Shown here in pieces: positions 24,580-32,405 of a stretch of DNA of 64,000 nucleotides. The notes under the pieces are model-generated. The model was not told the origin of the DNA. It searched no databases and worked only from the letters and a program-made list of their open reading frames with translations. Source of the DNA: Duganella zoogloeoides (GTDB lineage Bacteria > Pseudomonadota > Gammaproteobacteria > Burkholderiales > Burkholderiaceae_D); the NCBI RefSeq assembly GCF_034479515.1, contig NZ_CP140152.1, forward strand, positions 2,604,001-2,668,000, in the 5' to 3' direction. A program made the translations under genes and the position numbers. Numbering within the stretch: position 1 is the first letter of the stretch; each line of letters opens with the position of its first letter.

Positions 24580-26769
24580 TTATTTTTTGAGCCATGGCGC
24601 GAAGGGAGTCAAATCGGTCCCCCTTTCGACGTACCACGCGCGGCGCGCCATGTCGAACTGCGCGCCCAGTGCCTTCACCGCATCCTTCTCCTGGTAACTG
24701 GCGCTCAGGTAGTGGCGGCCCGGTGCTGCGGCAGCCGCCGCCTGCTGCTCCTGGTTGCGCGTGATGGCGGTGTCGGCGGCGGTGCTGCATTGCGGCAGGC
24801 GCAAGCGTGCAAGGAAGGGGCTGCGTGCGCCGTTGTCGGATGGCGACAACAACGTCAGTTTCAATCGTGCGCGGGTGGCGGCCACGTAGAACAGGTTTTC
24901 CTCGTCGCGGCGCGGTTGCTGCGGGTGCGGGAATTCGTCGGCCTGCAAATATGGCAGGATCACGTGGTCGAATTCCTTGCCCTTGGCGTTGGCCACGCAC
25001 TCGATCAGCACTGCCTTCGGCGCGCGCTTGCGGCGGACAAACGCTTCGCGGGCGTTCATGGCGGCCCAGAAGTCGGCCAGTCCCAGTCCGGACGCGGCCG
25101 CCCACGCCAGCAAGCCGTCCACCGACTTGTTGACCACGCCGGCGTCGTACGGGCGCACGAAGATGCGCCGTGCTGCCGCCACCAGTTGCACCCGCTCGCA
25201 CAATTCGATCAGGACCTGCGCCGCCGGCGTGGCCGGGGCCAGCGTGGACAGCCAGGCAATGGCGTCGATCACGGCGCGCTTGGTGGTCACGCTGGCGACA
25301 TCGCGCCAGGTGGGTTCCACGCCGTCGCGATGCTCATCCTCGATCAGGAACAGTTCTCCCAGCAGGTCGGGCGACTTGGCGATCTGGGTCTTGAAGTGGT
25401 CGATGCGGCGGGCGCTGAAAGCCATTTCGGAAAAGGCGACCAGGGCATCGACCACGGCGCCGCGCACCTGTTCCGATTTGACGGCGCGAAAATCGCGCAG
25501 CGCGATGGCCAGCATGCCGCGCAAGAACAGGATTTCGTCGCGTTGCAGGTAGCCAGCCATGGCGGGCGTGCGGTAGTCGATGTCGGCTTCGATCAGGGCG
25601 TTTTCGATGGCCACCGACTGGTGGCGGTCGCGGATCAGGATGGCGCAGCCATCGAGCGCATGGCCGTCGGCCTTCCAGCGTTTGACTGCCTCCACCACCT
25701 GGCGCGCGCAGTGGGCCGCGTCGTCGTAGTGGGGCTGGCTGATCTCGGTACGCAGCGGCAGGTTCGATTCCACCGGCTTGTCCTTGAAGGCGGCCATGGC
25801 ATACGCCAGGTGCGGGCCGTGGCGGTAGCTGAAGGTCAGCGGGTGGCGCGCCAGCTTCGGAAACCGTGCGGCGAAGCGCTGGTTCAGGTAGGCGTCGCTG
25901 GCGCCCAGCTTGGCGTAAATCACCTGGTCGCGGTCGCCGGCGCCGACAAAATAGCATTGCGGACGGTCGATCAGCGCCTCGAGGATGCGGAAGGCCGCCT
26001 CATTCAGGTCGTGCAGCTCGTCGCACAGCACCAGCCGGTAGTCGGGGAACTGTTCGGCCAGGCGCGCGCCGCCCACCAGGTTGCAGGCCAGGTCGTAGGT
26101 GGCGTCGAACGGCCCGCGCATCAGGGCGCCGGCGCCGCCGTCCAGGCGCAGCGCCTCGTATTCCAGCGTGGTCAGATAGTCGGCCACCGGCACGCCCAGC
26201 TGCTCGGCTGCCTCTTCCACGTCCATGAATTCGACGTCGGCGTCGAGCGCCATGGTGGCCTTGAGCGTCAGTTGCGCTTCGAGGAACTGGCTGACGGCGA
26301 TGCTGTGGGTGTGCAGTTCCAGGCTGTCGAGGCGGCCGGCGTAGCGTTCGCCCACGCGGTCCATGGCGGCCAGCGCCAGCTGCTTCAACTGGCGCGGCTC
26401 GGTGCAGGTGCGCAGGCCGTCGCCGTCGATGGCGTCCAGTTGGCGGGCGCTGAAGTCTTCAAAGGTCAGTATATCGATGCGCTCGGCCAATGTGGCCGGC
26501 ACGCCCACGTCCAGCAGCCGCTGGCGCATGACGTCGCGCGCCTCGGGCGTAAAGGTGAGGGCCAGGATCTGTTCGGGCGGGAGTTTACGGGCCAGCGCTT
26601 CGCCGATGCGCAGGGCCAGCGTGGTGGTCTTGGCGGCGCCGGCGTTGGCGTCCACCAGCGTGACCCGGTTTTGCGACAGCTGGATGGCGCGCTGCTCGAG
26701 GGTGGGGATCAGGCCGCGCGGGGTGAAGCGGGGTTGGTTCTGGGGTGGCAGGGACTGGGTAGCGTTCAT
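24580..26769 (-). CDS. UvrD-like superfamily 1 helicase with C-terminal DUF5710-like domain
   Basis: A 729-residue UvrD/Rep-type protein. Motif I reads ANAGAAKT at residues 41-48, where the Gly before the catalytic Lys is Ala. Motif II is CDELHDLNE (Asp250, Glu251), motif IV-like blocks include FSYRHGPHLAYAM, and motif VI is ENLFYVAATRARLKLTL. A CVANAKGKEFDHVILP block matches the UvrD motif V region. The last 45 residues (YLSASYQEKDAVKALGAQFD, then WYV) look like the DUF5710 domain found in conjugative primases and relaxases. Helicase activity is plausible, since Lys and Thr of Walker A are kept. Its ATG follows the stop of a LacI-family gene after 3 bases, a surprising partner. No phage or conjugation genes are nearby. 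Confidence 0.82.
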   Translation of the reverse strand: MNATQSLPPQNQPRFTPRGLIPTLEQRAIQLSQNRVTLVDANAGAAKTTTLALRIGEALARKLPPEQILALTFTPEARDVMRQRLLDVGVPATLAERIDILTFEDFSARQLDAIDGDGLRTCTEPRQLKQLALAAMDRVGERYAGRLDSLELHTHSIAVSQFLEAQLTLKATMALDADVEFMDVEEAAEQLGVPVADYLTTLEYEALRLDGGAGALMRGPFDATYDLACNLVGGARLAEQFPDYRLVLCDELHDLNEAAFRILEALIDRPQCYFVGAGDRDQVIYAKLGASDAYLNQRFAARFPKLARHPLTFSYRHGPHLAYAMAAFKDKPVESNLPLRTEISQPHYDDAAHCARQVVEAVKRWKADGHALDGCAILIRDRHQSVAIENALIEADIDYRTPAMAGYLQRDEILFLRGMLAIALRDFRAVKSEQVRGAVVDALVAFSEMAFSARRIDHFKTQIAKSPDLLGELFLIEDEHRDGVEPTWRDVASVTTKRAVIDAIAWLSTLAPATPAAQVLIELCERVQLVAAARRIFVRPYDAGVVNKSVDGLLAWAAASGLGLADFWAAMNAREAFVRRKRAPKAVLIECVANAKGKEFDHVILPYLQADEFPHPQQPRRDEENLFYVAATRARLKLTLLSPSDNGARSPFLARLRLPQCSTAADTAITRNQEQQAAAAAAPGRHYLSASYQEKDAVKALGAQFDMARRAWYVERGTDLTPFAPWLKK

Positions 26770-26772
26770 CCG

Positions 26773-27906
26773 CTACATTATAGCGACCGGCGCGGACAAA
26801 CCTGCGCTGCTCGCAGCGACTGCACTGAACACCGGCTCCAGGCGAGCGGTCGCGCCCTCGATGAACTGGGCGCTGAACACGCGGCGGTCCGGCGTGGCAG
26901 CGGCATTGTCGCTGCGGTCGATGACGGCGCACAGCAGTTCGGCGGCCGCCATCGCCATCTTGGGCATCGGCTGGCGCAGCGTGGTGAGGTTGTAGCTGAG
27001 CCAGTTGGATGGTTCGACCGCATCGAAACCGGCCACCGACAACTGGCGCGGCACATCGATGCCCAGTTCGTGGCGGGCGCAATCGAGGCAGCCGATGGCC
27101 ATCACGTCGCTGCCGCAGATGATCGCGTCCGGCACCGCGCCCATGGCGCTGATCAGGGCGCGCAGGCCGGCCGCGCCGCTGGGGTAGTCGGACTGGCCCG
27201 GCACCACCACCGGTGGCGGCAGGCCCAGCTCGGCCAGGCGCTCGCAGGCGCCGCGCCGGCGTTCGTTGGCGACGGTGGAATCTTCAATGCCGGCGATGAT
27301 GCCGAAACGGCGGTGGCCGGCGGCGGCCAGGCGCGAGACCAGCATGCGGCCGGCTTCGCGGTGGTCGCAGGTGACAGTGTTGACGGCGCGTTCGCGCACG
27401 GTGCGGTTGAACAGCACCAGCGGCATCTGGCGCCGTTCGAATTCGGCGATATGGTCGGCGGTGAGGCGGGCGGCGGCGATCACGCCATCGACCTGGTACT
27501 GCCACACTTCGGACAGCACGCGATCGACGTCGGTCTCCCTGGGCAGCGTGAACAGCAGCACGCGCTTGCCGCGTGCGCCTATTTGCTGGCTCAATTCGCC
27601 GAGCAGTTCCGGGTAGTGCAGGTTGGCCTGGCTGGCGATCAGCACGGCCACGATGTTGGAGCGGCGCGTGATCAGGCTGCGCGCGGCGGCATTGGGAATG
27701 TAGTCGAGCAGGGCGGCGGCCTTCATCACCCGGGCCAATGTGGCCTCGGAGACGCTGGCGCCCTGCTGGAAGCAGCGCGATACGGCGGACTGCGACACCC
27801 CTGCCACCAGCGCCACGTCATACGAGGTCACGCGGCGTGCCTCGCGGGCGATCAGGGCTTTGTGGGCGATGGCGGTAGTCTCCACGCACGGCTTTATTTT
27901 GGTCAT
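26773..27906 (-). CDS. LacI-family transcriptional regulator
   Basis: A 377-residue regulator. The helix-turn-helix is VTSYDVALVAGVSQSAVSRCF, preceded by an unusual N-terminal extension of about 25 residues. The hinge is YIPNAAARSL, followed by a periplasmic-binding-type effector domain (NIVAVLIAS, DGVIAAARLT, PLVLFNR, GHRRFGIIAG, PDAIICGSDVMAIGCLD, SVAGFDAVE). LacI-type proteins usually sense sugars or related metabolites and control adjacent transport or catabolic genes. Here no sugar genes are adjacent and the coupled downstream gene is a UvrD-like helicase, 3 bases away. The ATG at 27906 is preferred over the one at 27975, which gives an Arg-rich leader. Confidence 0.85.
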   Translation of the reverse strand: MTKIKPCVETTAIAHKALIAREARRVTSYDVALVAGVSQSAVSRCFQQGASVSEATLARVMKAAALLDYIPNAAARSLITRRSNIVAVLIASQANLHYPELLGELSQQIGARGKRVLLFTLPRETDVDRVLSEVWQYQVDGVIAAARLTADHIAEFERRQMPLVLFNRTVRERAVNTVTCDHREAGRMLVSRLAAAGHRRFGIIAGIEDSTVANERRRGACERLAELGLPPPVVVPGQSDYPSGAAGLRALISAMGAVPDAIICGSDVMAIGCLDCARHELGIDVPRQLSVAGFDAVEPSNWLSYNLTTLRQPMPKMAMAAAELLCAVIDRSDNAAATPDRRVFSAQFIEGATARLEPVFSAVAASSAGLSAPVAIM

Positions 27907-28002
27907 TGTCTCGTGGTTGGCGCAGGGACGGACCCGGACGAGCCGGGCATTGCCGCGCCAGCGGTTGTGTTGCAAGGAGCTTAATCAATAAATTACCGTA
28001 AG

Positions 28003-28016
28003 GCAATATCAATTGC
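28003..28016. promoter_or_regulatory. Inverted repeat, possible LacI-family operator
   Basis: GCAAT-N4-ATTGC lies 97 bases upstream of the LacI-family start in the divergent gap towards yegD. A related element, ATTGC-T-GCAAT, is at 28084-28094. Both could be regulator sites; the assignment is weak. Confidence 0.3.
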
Positions 28017-28132
28017 ACCTTGTTCTTGCTTATTGGATGTTTCAATGTGGAAATCACTTACGCGGTCGGCGACCTGTTGCGGCATTGCTGCAATTTTTCC
28101 TGTTGCCGCCTATTTTCTGCTCATTTTCCTGC

Positions 28133-28138
28133 TAAAAT
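28133..28138 (+). promoter_or_regulatory. Possible extended -10 element of yegD
   Basis: TAAAAT preceded by TGC fits an extended -10 box; no clear -35 was found. If used, transcription would begin near 28145, inside the left arm of the hairpin that follows, which bears on whether that hairpin forms in the mRNA. Confidence 0.35.
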
Positions 28139-28140
28139 AC

Positions 28141-28165
28141 CGCCCCTTTATCAGTTGAAGGGGCG
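28141..28165 (+). promoter_or_regulatory. Perfect 8-bp hairpin covering the yegD Shine-Dalgarno
   Basis: CGCCCCTT pairs perfectly with AAGGGGCG across a 9-base loop, ending 2 bases before the ATG at 28168. The right arm contains the only Shine-Dalgarno-like sequence (AAGGGG), so the folded form would hide the ribosome site. Confidence 0.6.
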
Positions 28166-28167
28166 AC

Positions 28168-29430
28168 ATGGCCAACGCATGCGGCGTCGATTTCGGTACG
28201 TCAAATTCCACGGTGGGTTGGGTACGTCCCGGCCACCCCGTGATGCTCGGCCTGGAAGACGGCAAAACCACCTTGCCGTCGGTCGTGTTCTTTAACGCCG
28301 ACGAGGAAGAAGTCAAGTTCGGCCGCGCGGCGCTGGCCGATTACCTGGCCGGCTACGAGGGCCGCCTGATGCGCTCGCTTAAAAGCCTGCTCGGCACCAG
28401 CCTGATCGACGGCCAGACCGAGGTCGGTGGCCGCGCGCTGCCGTTCCGCATGTTGCTGGCGCAGTTCATCGGCGAGATCAAGCACCGCGCCGAGCGCGCC
28501 GCCGGCCGCCAGTTCAATTCCGCCGTGTTCGGCCGCCCCGTGCATTTCATCGACGACAGCGCCGCCAACGACCAGCTGGCCGAAGACACGCTGGCCGAGA
28601 TCGCCCGTTCGGTGGGCTTTACCGACATCGCCTTCCAGTTCGAGCCGATTGCCGCTGCGTTCGATTACGAGTCGCAGATCGACCGCGAAGAACTGGTGCT
28701 GATCGCCGACATCGGCGGCGGTACGTCCGACTTCTCGCTGGTGCGCCTGTCGCCCGACCGCGCCAAAAAGGCCGAGCGGCGCGACGACATCCTCGCCAAC
28801 GGCGGCGTCCACATCGGCGGCACCGACTTCGATAAATACCTGAGCCTGGCTGCAGTGATGCCGCTGCTCGGTTTCGGCAGCAAGCTGCGCAACGGCAGCG
28901 AAGTGCCATCGAGCTACTTCTTCAACCTGGCCACCTGGCACACCATCAACCAGGCTTACACCAAGAAGATGTGGACCCAGCTGGCCGACCTGCTGCGCGA
29001 TTCGGCCGAACAGGAAAAACTGGGCCGCCTGCAACGCCTGATCGACGACCGCGCCGGCCACTGGCTGGCGATGAAATCGGAAGAAGGCAAGATTGCGCTG
29101 TCCGGCGCCGAGCGCCACCTGCTGGAACTGGACCGCCTGACGCCGGCGGTGTCGATCGAGCTCGACCGCACTCGCTTCGACGACGCCATCAGCCACCTGG
29201 TCGGTTCGGTGGAAACCACCGTGCTCAACCTGCTGCGCGACGCCGGTGTCACGCCGGACCAGGTCGATACCGTGTTCTTCACCGGTGGTTCGAGCGGCGT
29301 GCGCATGCTGCGCGAGCGCATTGCGGCGCTGGTGCCGGGCGCGCGCAAGGTCGAGGGCGATCTGTTCGGCAGCATCGGCGCCGGCCTGGCGCTCGATGCG
29401 GTGCGCAAGTTTGGCGGCGCCCATGCTTGA
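28168..29430 (+). CDS. yegD: Hsp70-family (YegD-like) chaperone homologue
   Basis: A 420-residue protein holding the Hsp70 ATPase domain only. Phosphate motif 1 is VDFGTSNSTVGWV near the N-terminus, phosphate motif 2 is LIADIGGGTSDFSLV, and the adenosine motif is VFFTGGSSGVRML. The peptide-binding half of DnaK is absent, as in E. coli YegD (about 450 residues). Client and partner are unknown. The Shine-Dalgarno lies in a perfect hairpin just before the ATG. The stop overlaps the start of the exonuclease gene by 8 bases, so the two are translationally coupled. Confidence 0.88.
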   Translation: MANACGVDFGTSNSTVGWVRPGHPVMLGLEDGKTTLPSVVFFNADEEEVKFGRAALADYLAGYEGRLMRSLKSLLGTSLIDGQTEVGGRALPFRMLLAQFIGEIKHRAERAAGRQFNSAVFGRPVHFIDDSAANDQLAEDTLAEIARSVGFTDIAFQFEPIAAAFDYESQIDREELVLIADIGGGTSDFSLVRLSPDRAKKAERRDDILANGGVHIGGTDFDKYLSLAAVMPLLGFGSKLRNGSEVPSSYFFNLATWHTINQAYTKKMWTQLADLLRDSAEQEKLGRLQRLIDDRAGHWLAMKSEEGKIALSGAERHLLELDRLTPAVSIELDRTRFDDAISHLVGSVETTVLNLLRDAGVTPDQVDTVFFTGGSSGVRMLRERIAALVPGARKVEGDLFGSIGAGLALDAVRKFGGAHA

Positions 29431-30058
29431 CCAGCCGATCGTGATGCTCGACTTCGAGACCACCGGCCTCTCGCCCGTGATGGGCGACCGCATCACCGAG
29501 GTGGCGGCGCTGCGCATCGTCGGCGGCGAGGTGGTCGAGCGTTATGTTTCGCTGATCAACTGCAATGTGCGCATCCCGTCGTTCATCACCGGACTGACCG
29601 GCATCACCCAGGCCATGGTGGACGGCGCGCCGCCGGTGCACCAGGTGCTGCCGGAACTGCTGGACTTTATTGGCGGCGACACGCTGTCGGCCCACAACGC
29701 CAGCTTCGACGAGAAATTCCTGCTGGCCGAGGCCGCGCGCCTGAACCTGCAGGCGCGCCACCAGTCGCTGGTGTGCTCGCTCAAGCTGTCGCGCCGGGTG
29801 TTTCCGCAACTGCCCAGCTACAAGCTGGGCCAGCTCTCCAGCCAGCTTGGCATCCGTTTCAAGAGCGCGGCCCACCGGGCCGAGTCCGATGCCGAGGTGG
29901 CCGCCCAGGTGCTGATCCATATCGGCAAGCATATCGGATCCACGTACGGCATCGCTGCCGTCGATCCGGCGCTGCTGGTGTCGGTCAACAAGCTGGCCGC
30001 CGCGAAGGTTCACCAATTTCTCCTGAAACAGCAATTGGCATCCCGTGCGACTCTCTAA
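29423..30058 (+). CDS. DEDDh 3'-5' exonuclease (DnaQ/PolC epsilon-like)
   Basis: A 211-residue exonuclease of the DnaQ fold. ExoI is VMLDFETTGLSP (Asp and Glu), ExoII lies in LSAHNASFDEKFLL (Asp), and the ExoIII region is AHRAESDAEVAAQVL (His and Asp), so all four acidic metal ligands and the catalytic His are present. It would remove nucleotides from DNA or RNA 3' ends using two metal ions. The start is the ATG at 29423, inside the last codons of yegD; upstream in-frame residues are frame-shifted yegD sequence. This looks like a stand-alone repair or RNA-processing nuclease rather than the polymerase III epsilon subunit. Confidence 0.88.
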   Translation: MLDQPIVMLDFETTGLSPVMGDRITEVAALRIVGGEVVERYVSLINCNVRIPSFITGLTGITQAMVDGAPPVHQVLPELLDFIGGDTLSAHNASFDEKFLLAEAARLNLQARHQSLVCSLKLSRRVFPQLPSYKLGQLSSQLGIRFKSAAHRAESDAEVAAQVLIHIGKHIGSTYGIAAVDPALLVSVNKLAAAKVHQFLLKQQLASRATL

Positions 30059-30131
30059 GCCTCTCTAGCCGCAACGGTCCCGGACTCGTTTGACTCCGCG
30101 CAAACGCCGGACTCGGGCGGGTTTTACACTT

Positions 30132-30158
30132 TAGTCAACTTTGTTGCAAAGATGACTA
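30132..30158 (+). promoter_or_regulatory. Inverted repeat next to the Shine-Dalgarno of the Sel1-repeat gene
   Basis: TAGTCAACTTTG-TTG-CAAAGATGACTA: 12-base arms with 11 matching pairs and a 3-base loop. It ends 10 bases before the ATG at 30169 and directly touches the AGAGG Shine-Dalgarno (30158-30162). It could be a repressor operator or an mRNA hairpin. Confidence 0.6.
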
Positions 30159-30168
30159 GAGGTGTGCC

Positions 30169-31587
30169 ATGAATAACCAACGCTCGGCCAGGGATGGCTA
30201 CGACAGTTACCTGTGGTACCGGTCTGCCGCCGAGCGTGGCGACCCCTATGCCCAGTTCAACCTCGGCCTGCTCTACAAGCACGGACGCGGCGTGGCCCGC
30301 GACGACCGCCAGGCCGCGCAGTGGTTCCTCAAGGCGGCGCTGCAAGGGCTGGCATTCGCCCAGAACCATCTTGGTGTGCTGTACTACAACGGGCGCGGCG
30401 TGCCGCCCAGCGACCGCGCCGCCGTGCGCTGGTTTCGCCGCGCAGCCGGCCAGGGCGACGCCTCGGCCCAGCAAAACCTGGCCCTGATGTATAAAAAGGG
30501 GCGCGGCGTGCCGCGCAGCGACGAAGCCGCACTCTCTTGGTGTTACCTGGCGTCCGAACAGGGCGTGGCCAGCGCCCAGACCCTGCTGGGCCTGGCCTAT
30601 TCCAGGGGCATCGGCGTACGCCGCAACGACGCGCTGGCGCTGGCCTGGTTGCGCAAGGCGGCGCTGCAAAACCATGCCGGCGCCCAGCTCAACCTGGGCC
30701 TGATGTACAAGAAGGGGCAGGGCGTGGCAAGCTGCGACCGCCAGGCGCTGGCGTGGCTGCGGCAAGCTGCTGCGCAAAACCACCCGGTCGCGCAGCGCCT
30801 GGTCGGCGTGGCCTATGCCGAAGGCCAGGGCGTGGCGGCCGATCCGCCGCGCGCGTTTGCCTGGCTGCTGCGCGCGGCCGAGCAGGAAGACGCCGACGCC
30901 CAGTTCAACCTCGGCATCCTGCTCGCCAGCGGCCGCTCCGGCAAGGGAGGCGAAATCATGCGCGACGACGAACTGGCATTTTCCTGGTACTACCGCGCCG
31001 CGCAGTCGGGGCACATGCTGGCCCAGTACAACCTGGCCGGCATGTATGCTCGCGGACGCGGCGCGGCCCGCGACGACGCGCGCGCGCTGGCCTGGTACCT
31101 GCGCGCGGCGGAGCAGGGGGCAGCGAGCGCCCAGTTCAACGCGGCAGTGATGTACGCCAACGGCCAGGGTACGCCCCGCGACGAGGTCCGTGCCGTGCTG
31201 TGGTACCGGCGCGCGGCCGCCCAGGGCGATGCCAGCGCCCAGAACAACCTGGGGGTGATGTACGCCAGCGGCCAAGGCGTGCCGGCGGACGAGCGCCTGG
31301 CCGCCAACTGGTACGCGCGCGCCGCGCGCCAGGGCCACGTGCTGGGGCAAATCAACCTGGGTGCCATGTATGGCAGCGGGCGCGGCGTGGCGCGCGATGC
31401 GGCGCGCGCTTTCATGTGGATGTGCCTGGCGGCGGAAAAGGGCGAGGCGGCAGCAATCACCAACTGCGCCAGGATGGCGCCGGCCATGAGCGCGGCGGCC
31501 ATGGCGCGGGCGCAGGAATTGCTGCGGCGCTGGCGCCTGCGCCAGCCTGCGTGCGTTCCGCCGCAGGCGAAAATGCGTGGCCGGTGA
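30169..31587 (+). CDS. Sel1-repeat (TPR-like) protein
   Basis: A 472-residue protein made almost wholly of about eleven 36-residue Sel1 repeats, each with the pattern AA-x-x-G-x-x-x-A-Q-x-N-L-G-x-M-Y-x-x-G-x-G-V. A degenerate twelfth repeat and a basic C-terminus follow. The seventh repeat carries a 5-residue insertion (SGKGGEIM). There is no signal peptide or membrane segment, so it is probably cytoplasmic. Sel1 solenoids act as scaffolds for protein-protein contacts, often in signalling or, in pathogens, in host interaction; the partner is not visible here. AGAGG 6 bases before the ATG supports the start. A strong inverted repeat lies just upstream. Confidence 0.85.
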   Translation: MNNQRSARDGYDSYLWYRSAAERGDPYAQFNLGLLYKHGRGVARDDRQAAQWFLKAALQGLAFAQNHLGVLYYNGRGVPPSDRAAVRWFRRAAGQGDASAQQNLALMYKKGRGVPRSDEAALSWCYLASEQGVASAQTLLGLAYSRGIGVRRNDALALAWLRKAALQNHAGAQLNLGLMYKKGQGVASCDRQALAWLRQAAAQNHPVAQRLVGVAYAEGQGVAADPPRAFAWLLRAAEQEDADAQFNLGILLASGRSGKGGEIMRDDELAFSWYYRAAQSGHMLAQYNLAGMYARGRGAARDDARALAWYLRAAEQGAASAQFNAAVMYANGQGTPRDEVRAVLWYRRAAAQGDASAQNNLGVMYASGQGVPADERLAANWYARAARQGHVLGQINLGAMYGSGRGVARDAARAFMWMCLAAEKGEAAAITNCARMAPAMSAAAMARAQELLRRWRLRQPACVPPQAKMRGR

Positions 31588-31753
31588 GGGGAGTTACAAC
31601 TATCGGCCTGCTAGCGTCTGTGACAGCGCGAACCATTTTGCGACACATTTCACCTTCGATCGCGCATTTTCGTCCGCATCGGCGTAACTATTGCCATGAT
31701 GCATCTCCCAGGCGCTACAATGGGTGATCACGTTTTCACACTCCGGGTAAGCC

Positions 31754-32395
31754 ATGCGACGTTTTACGAGCCGCGCTGTCATCGCCAGCGTCCTGACGGG
31801 TAGTTGTGCCGCCGCCAGCGCCACCGGCGTGGCGGTGCAAGTGCAGGACGCCACCGGCAAGCCGCTGCCCGACACCGTCGTGTACCTGGAGCCCGAAGGC
31901 GGTTTTGGCGCCGGCAAGGCGCCGGCGGGCGCCGAGATCGAGCAGAAGGGCCTGAAGTTCCTGCCGCTCGTGACCGTGGTTCAGACCGGCGCCAGGATCA
32001 ATTTCCCCAATAACGACAAGGTGCGCCACCACATCTATTCGTTCTCGCCCGCGCACAAGTTCGACCAGAAGCTGTACTCGGGCCAGGCCGCCACGCCGCA
32101 AGTGTTCGACAAGGCCGGCACCGTGGTCCTGGGCTGCAATATCCACGACAAGATGCTGGCCTACGTAAAAATCGTCGACACGCCGTACTTCGCCAAGACC
32201 GATGGCGCCGGCGCGGTGCGCATCGAGCTGCCGGCTGGCGGCAAGTACACGGTGCGCGCCTGGCACTACAACACCGTGGGCGGCGCCACGCCCGAGCAGG
32301 TGGTGCTGGTCAAGGCCGGCGACGCGCTCGCCACCGCCATCTTCAAGCTGCCGATGAAACCGCCGGCGCCCGCTGACGGCGCGGCGTCGATGTAG
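31754..32395 (+). CDS. Exported cupredoxin-like (type 1 copper) protein
   Basis: A 213-residue exported protein with a signal peptide ending near SATG. The fold has two parts: an N-terminal beta region and a cupredoxin domain whose type 1 copper ligands are visible, namely His92 or His93 (DKVRHHIYSF) and Cys128, His131 and Met134 in GCNIHDKM. Proteins of this kind are often labelled 'methylamine utilization protein' in Burkholderiales, although no methylamine genes are here. It probably transfers electrons or binds copper in the periplasm. It is followed after 10 bases by a GGDEF/EAL membrane protein, implying co-transcription. Confidence 0.8.
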   Translation: MRRFTSRAVIASVLTGSCAAASATGVAVQVQDATGKPLPDTVVYLEPEGGFGAGKAPAGAEIEQKGLKFLPLVTVVQTGARINFPNNDKVRHHIYSFSPAHKFDQKLYSGQAATPQVFDKAGTVVLGCNIHDKMLAYVKIVDTPYFAKTDGAGAVRIELPAGGKYTVRAWHYNTVGGATPEQVVLVKAGDALATAIFKLPMKPPAPADGAASM

Positions 32396-32405
32396 AGGGC
32401 ACCGC

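Noticed and set aside
24364..27984. A 1206-codon open frame on the plus strand
   Set aside because: It is the antisense shadow of the LacI and UvrD-like genes; its His/Gly/Val/Gln-rich composition is typical of reverse frames in high-GC DNA and it shows no family motif.
30060..30120. Direct repeat CCGGACTCG (twice) after the exonuclease gene as a terminator or attachment site
   Set aside because: The copies are direct, not inverted, cannot form a stem, and there is no integrase or tRNA nearby.
30120..30131. TTTACACTTTA upstream of the Sel1 gene, similar to the lac promoter -35 region
   Set aside because: No -10 box lies at the right distance, so the resemblance is probably chance.
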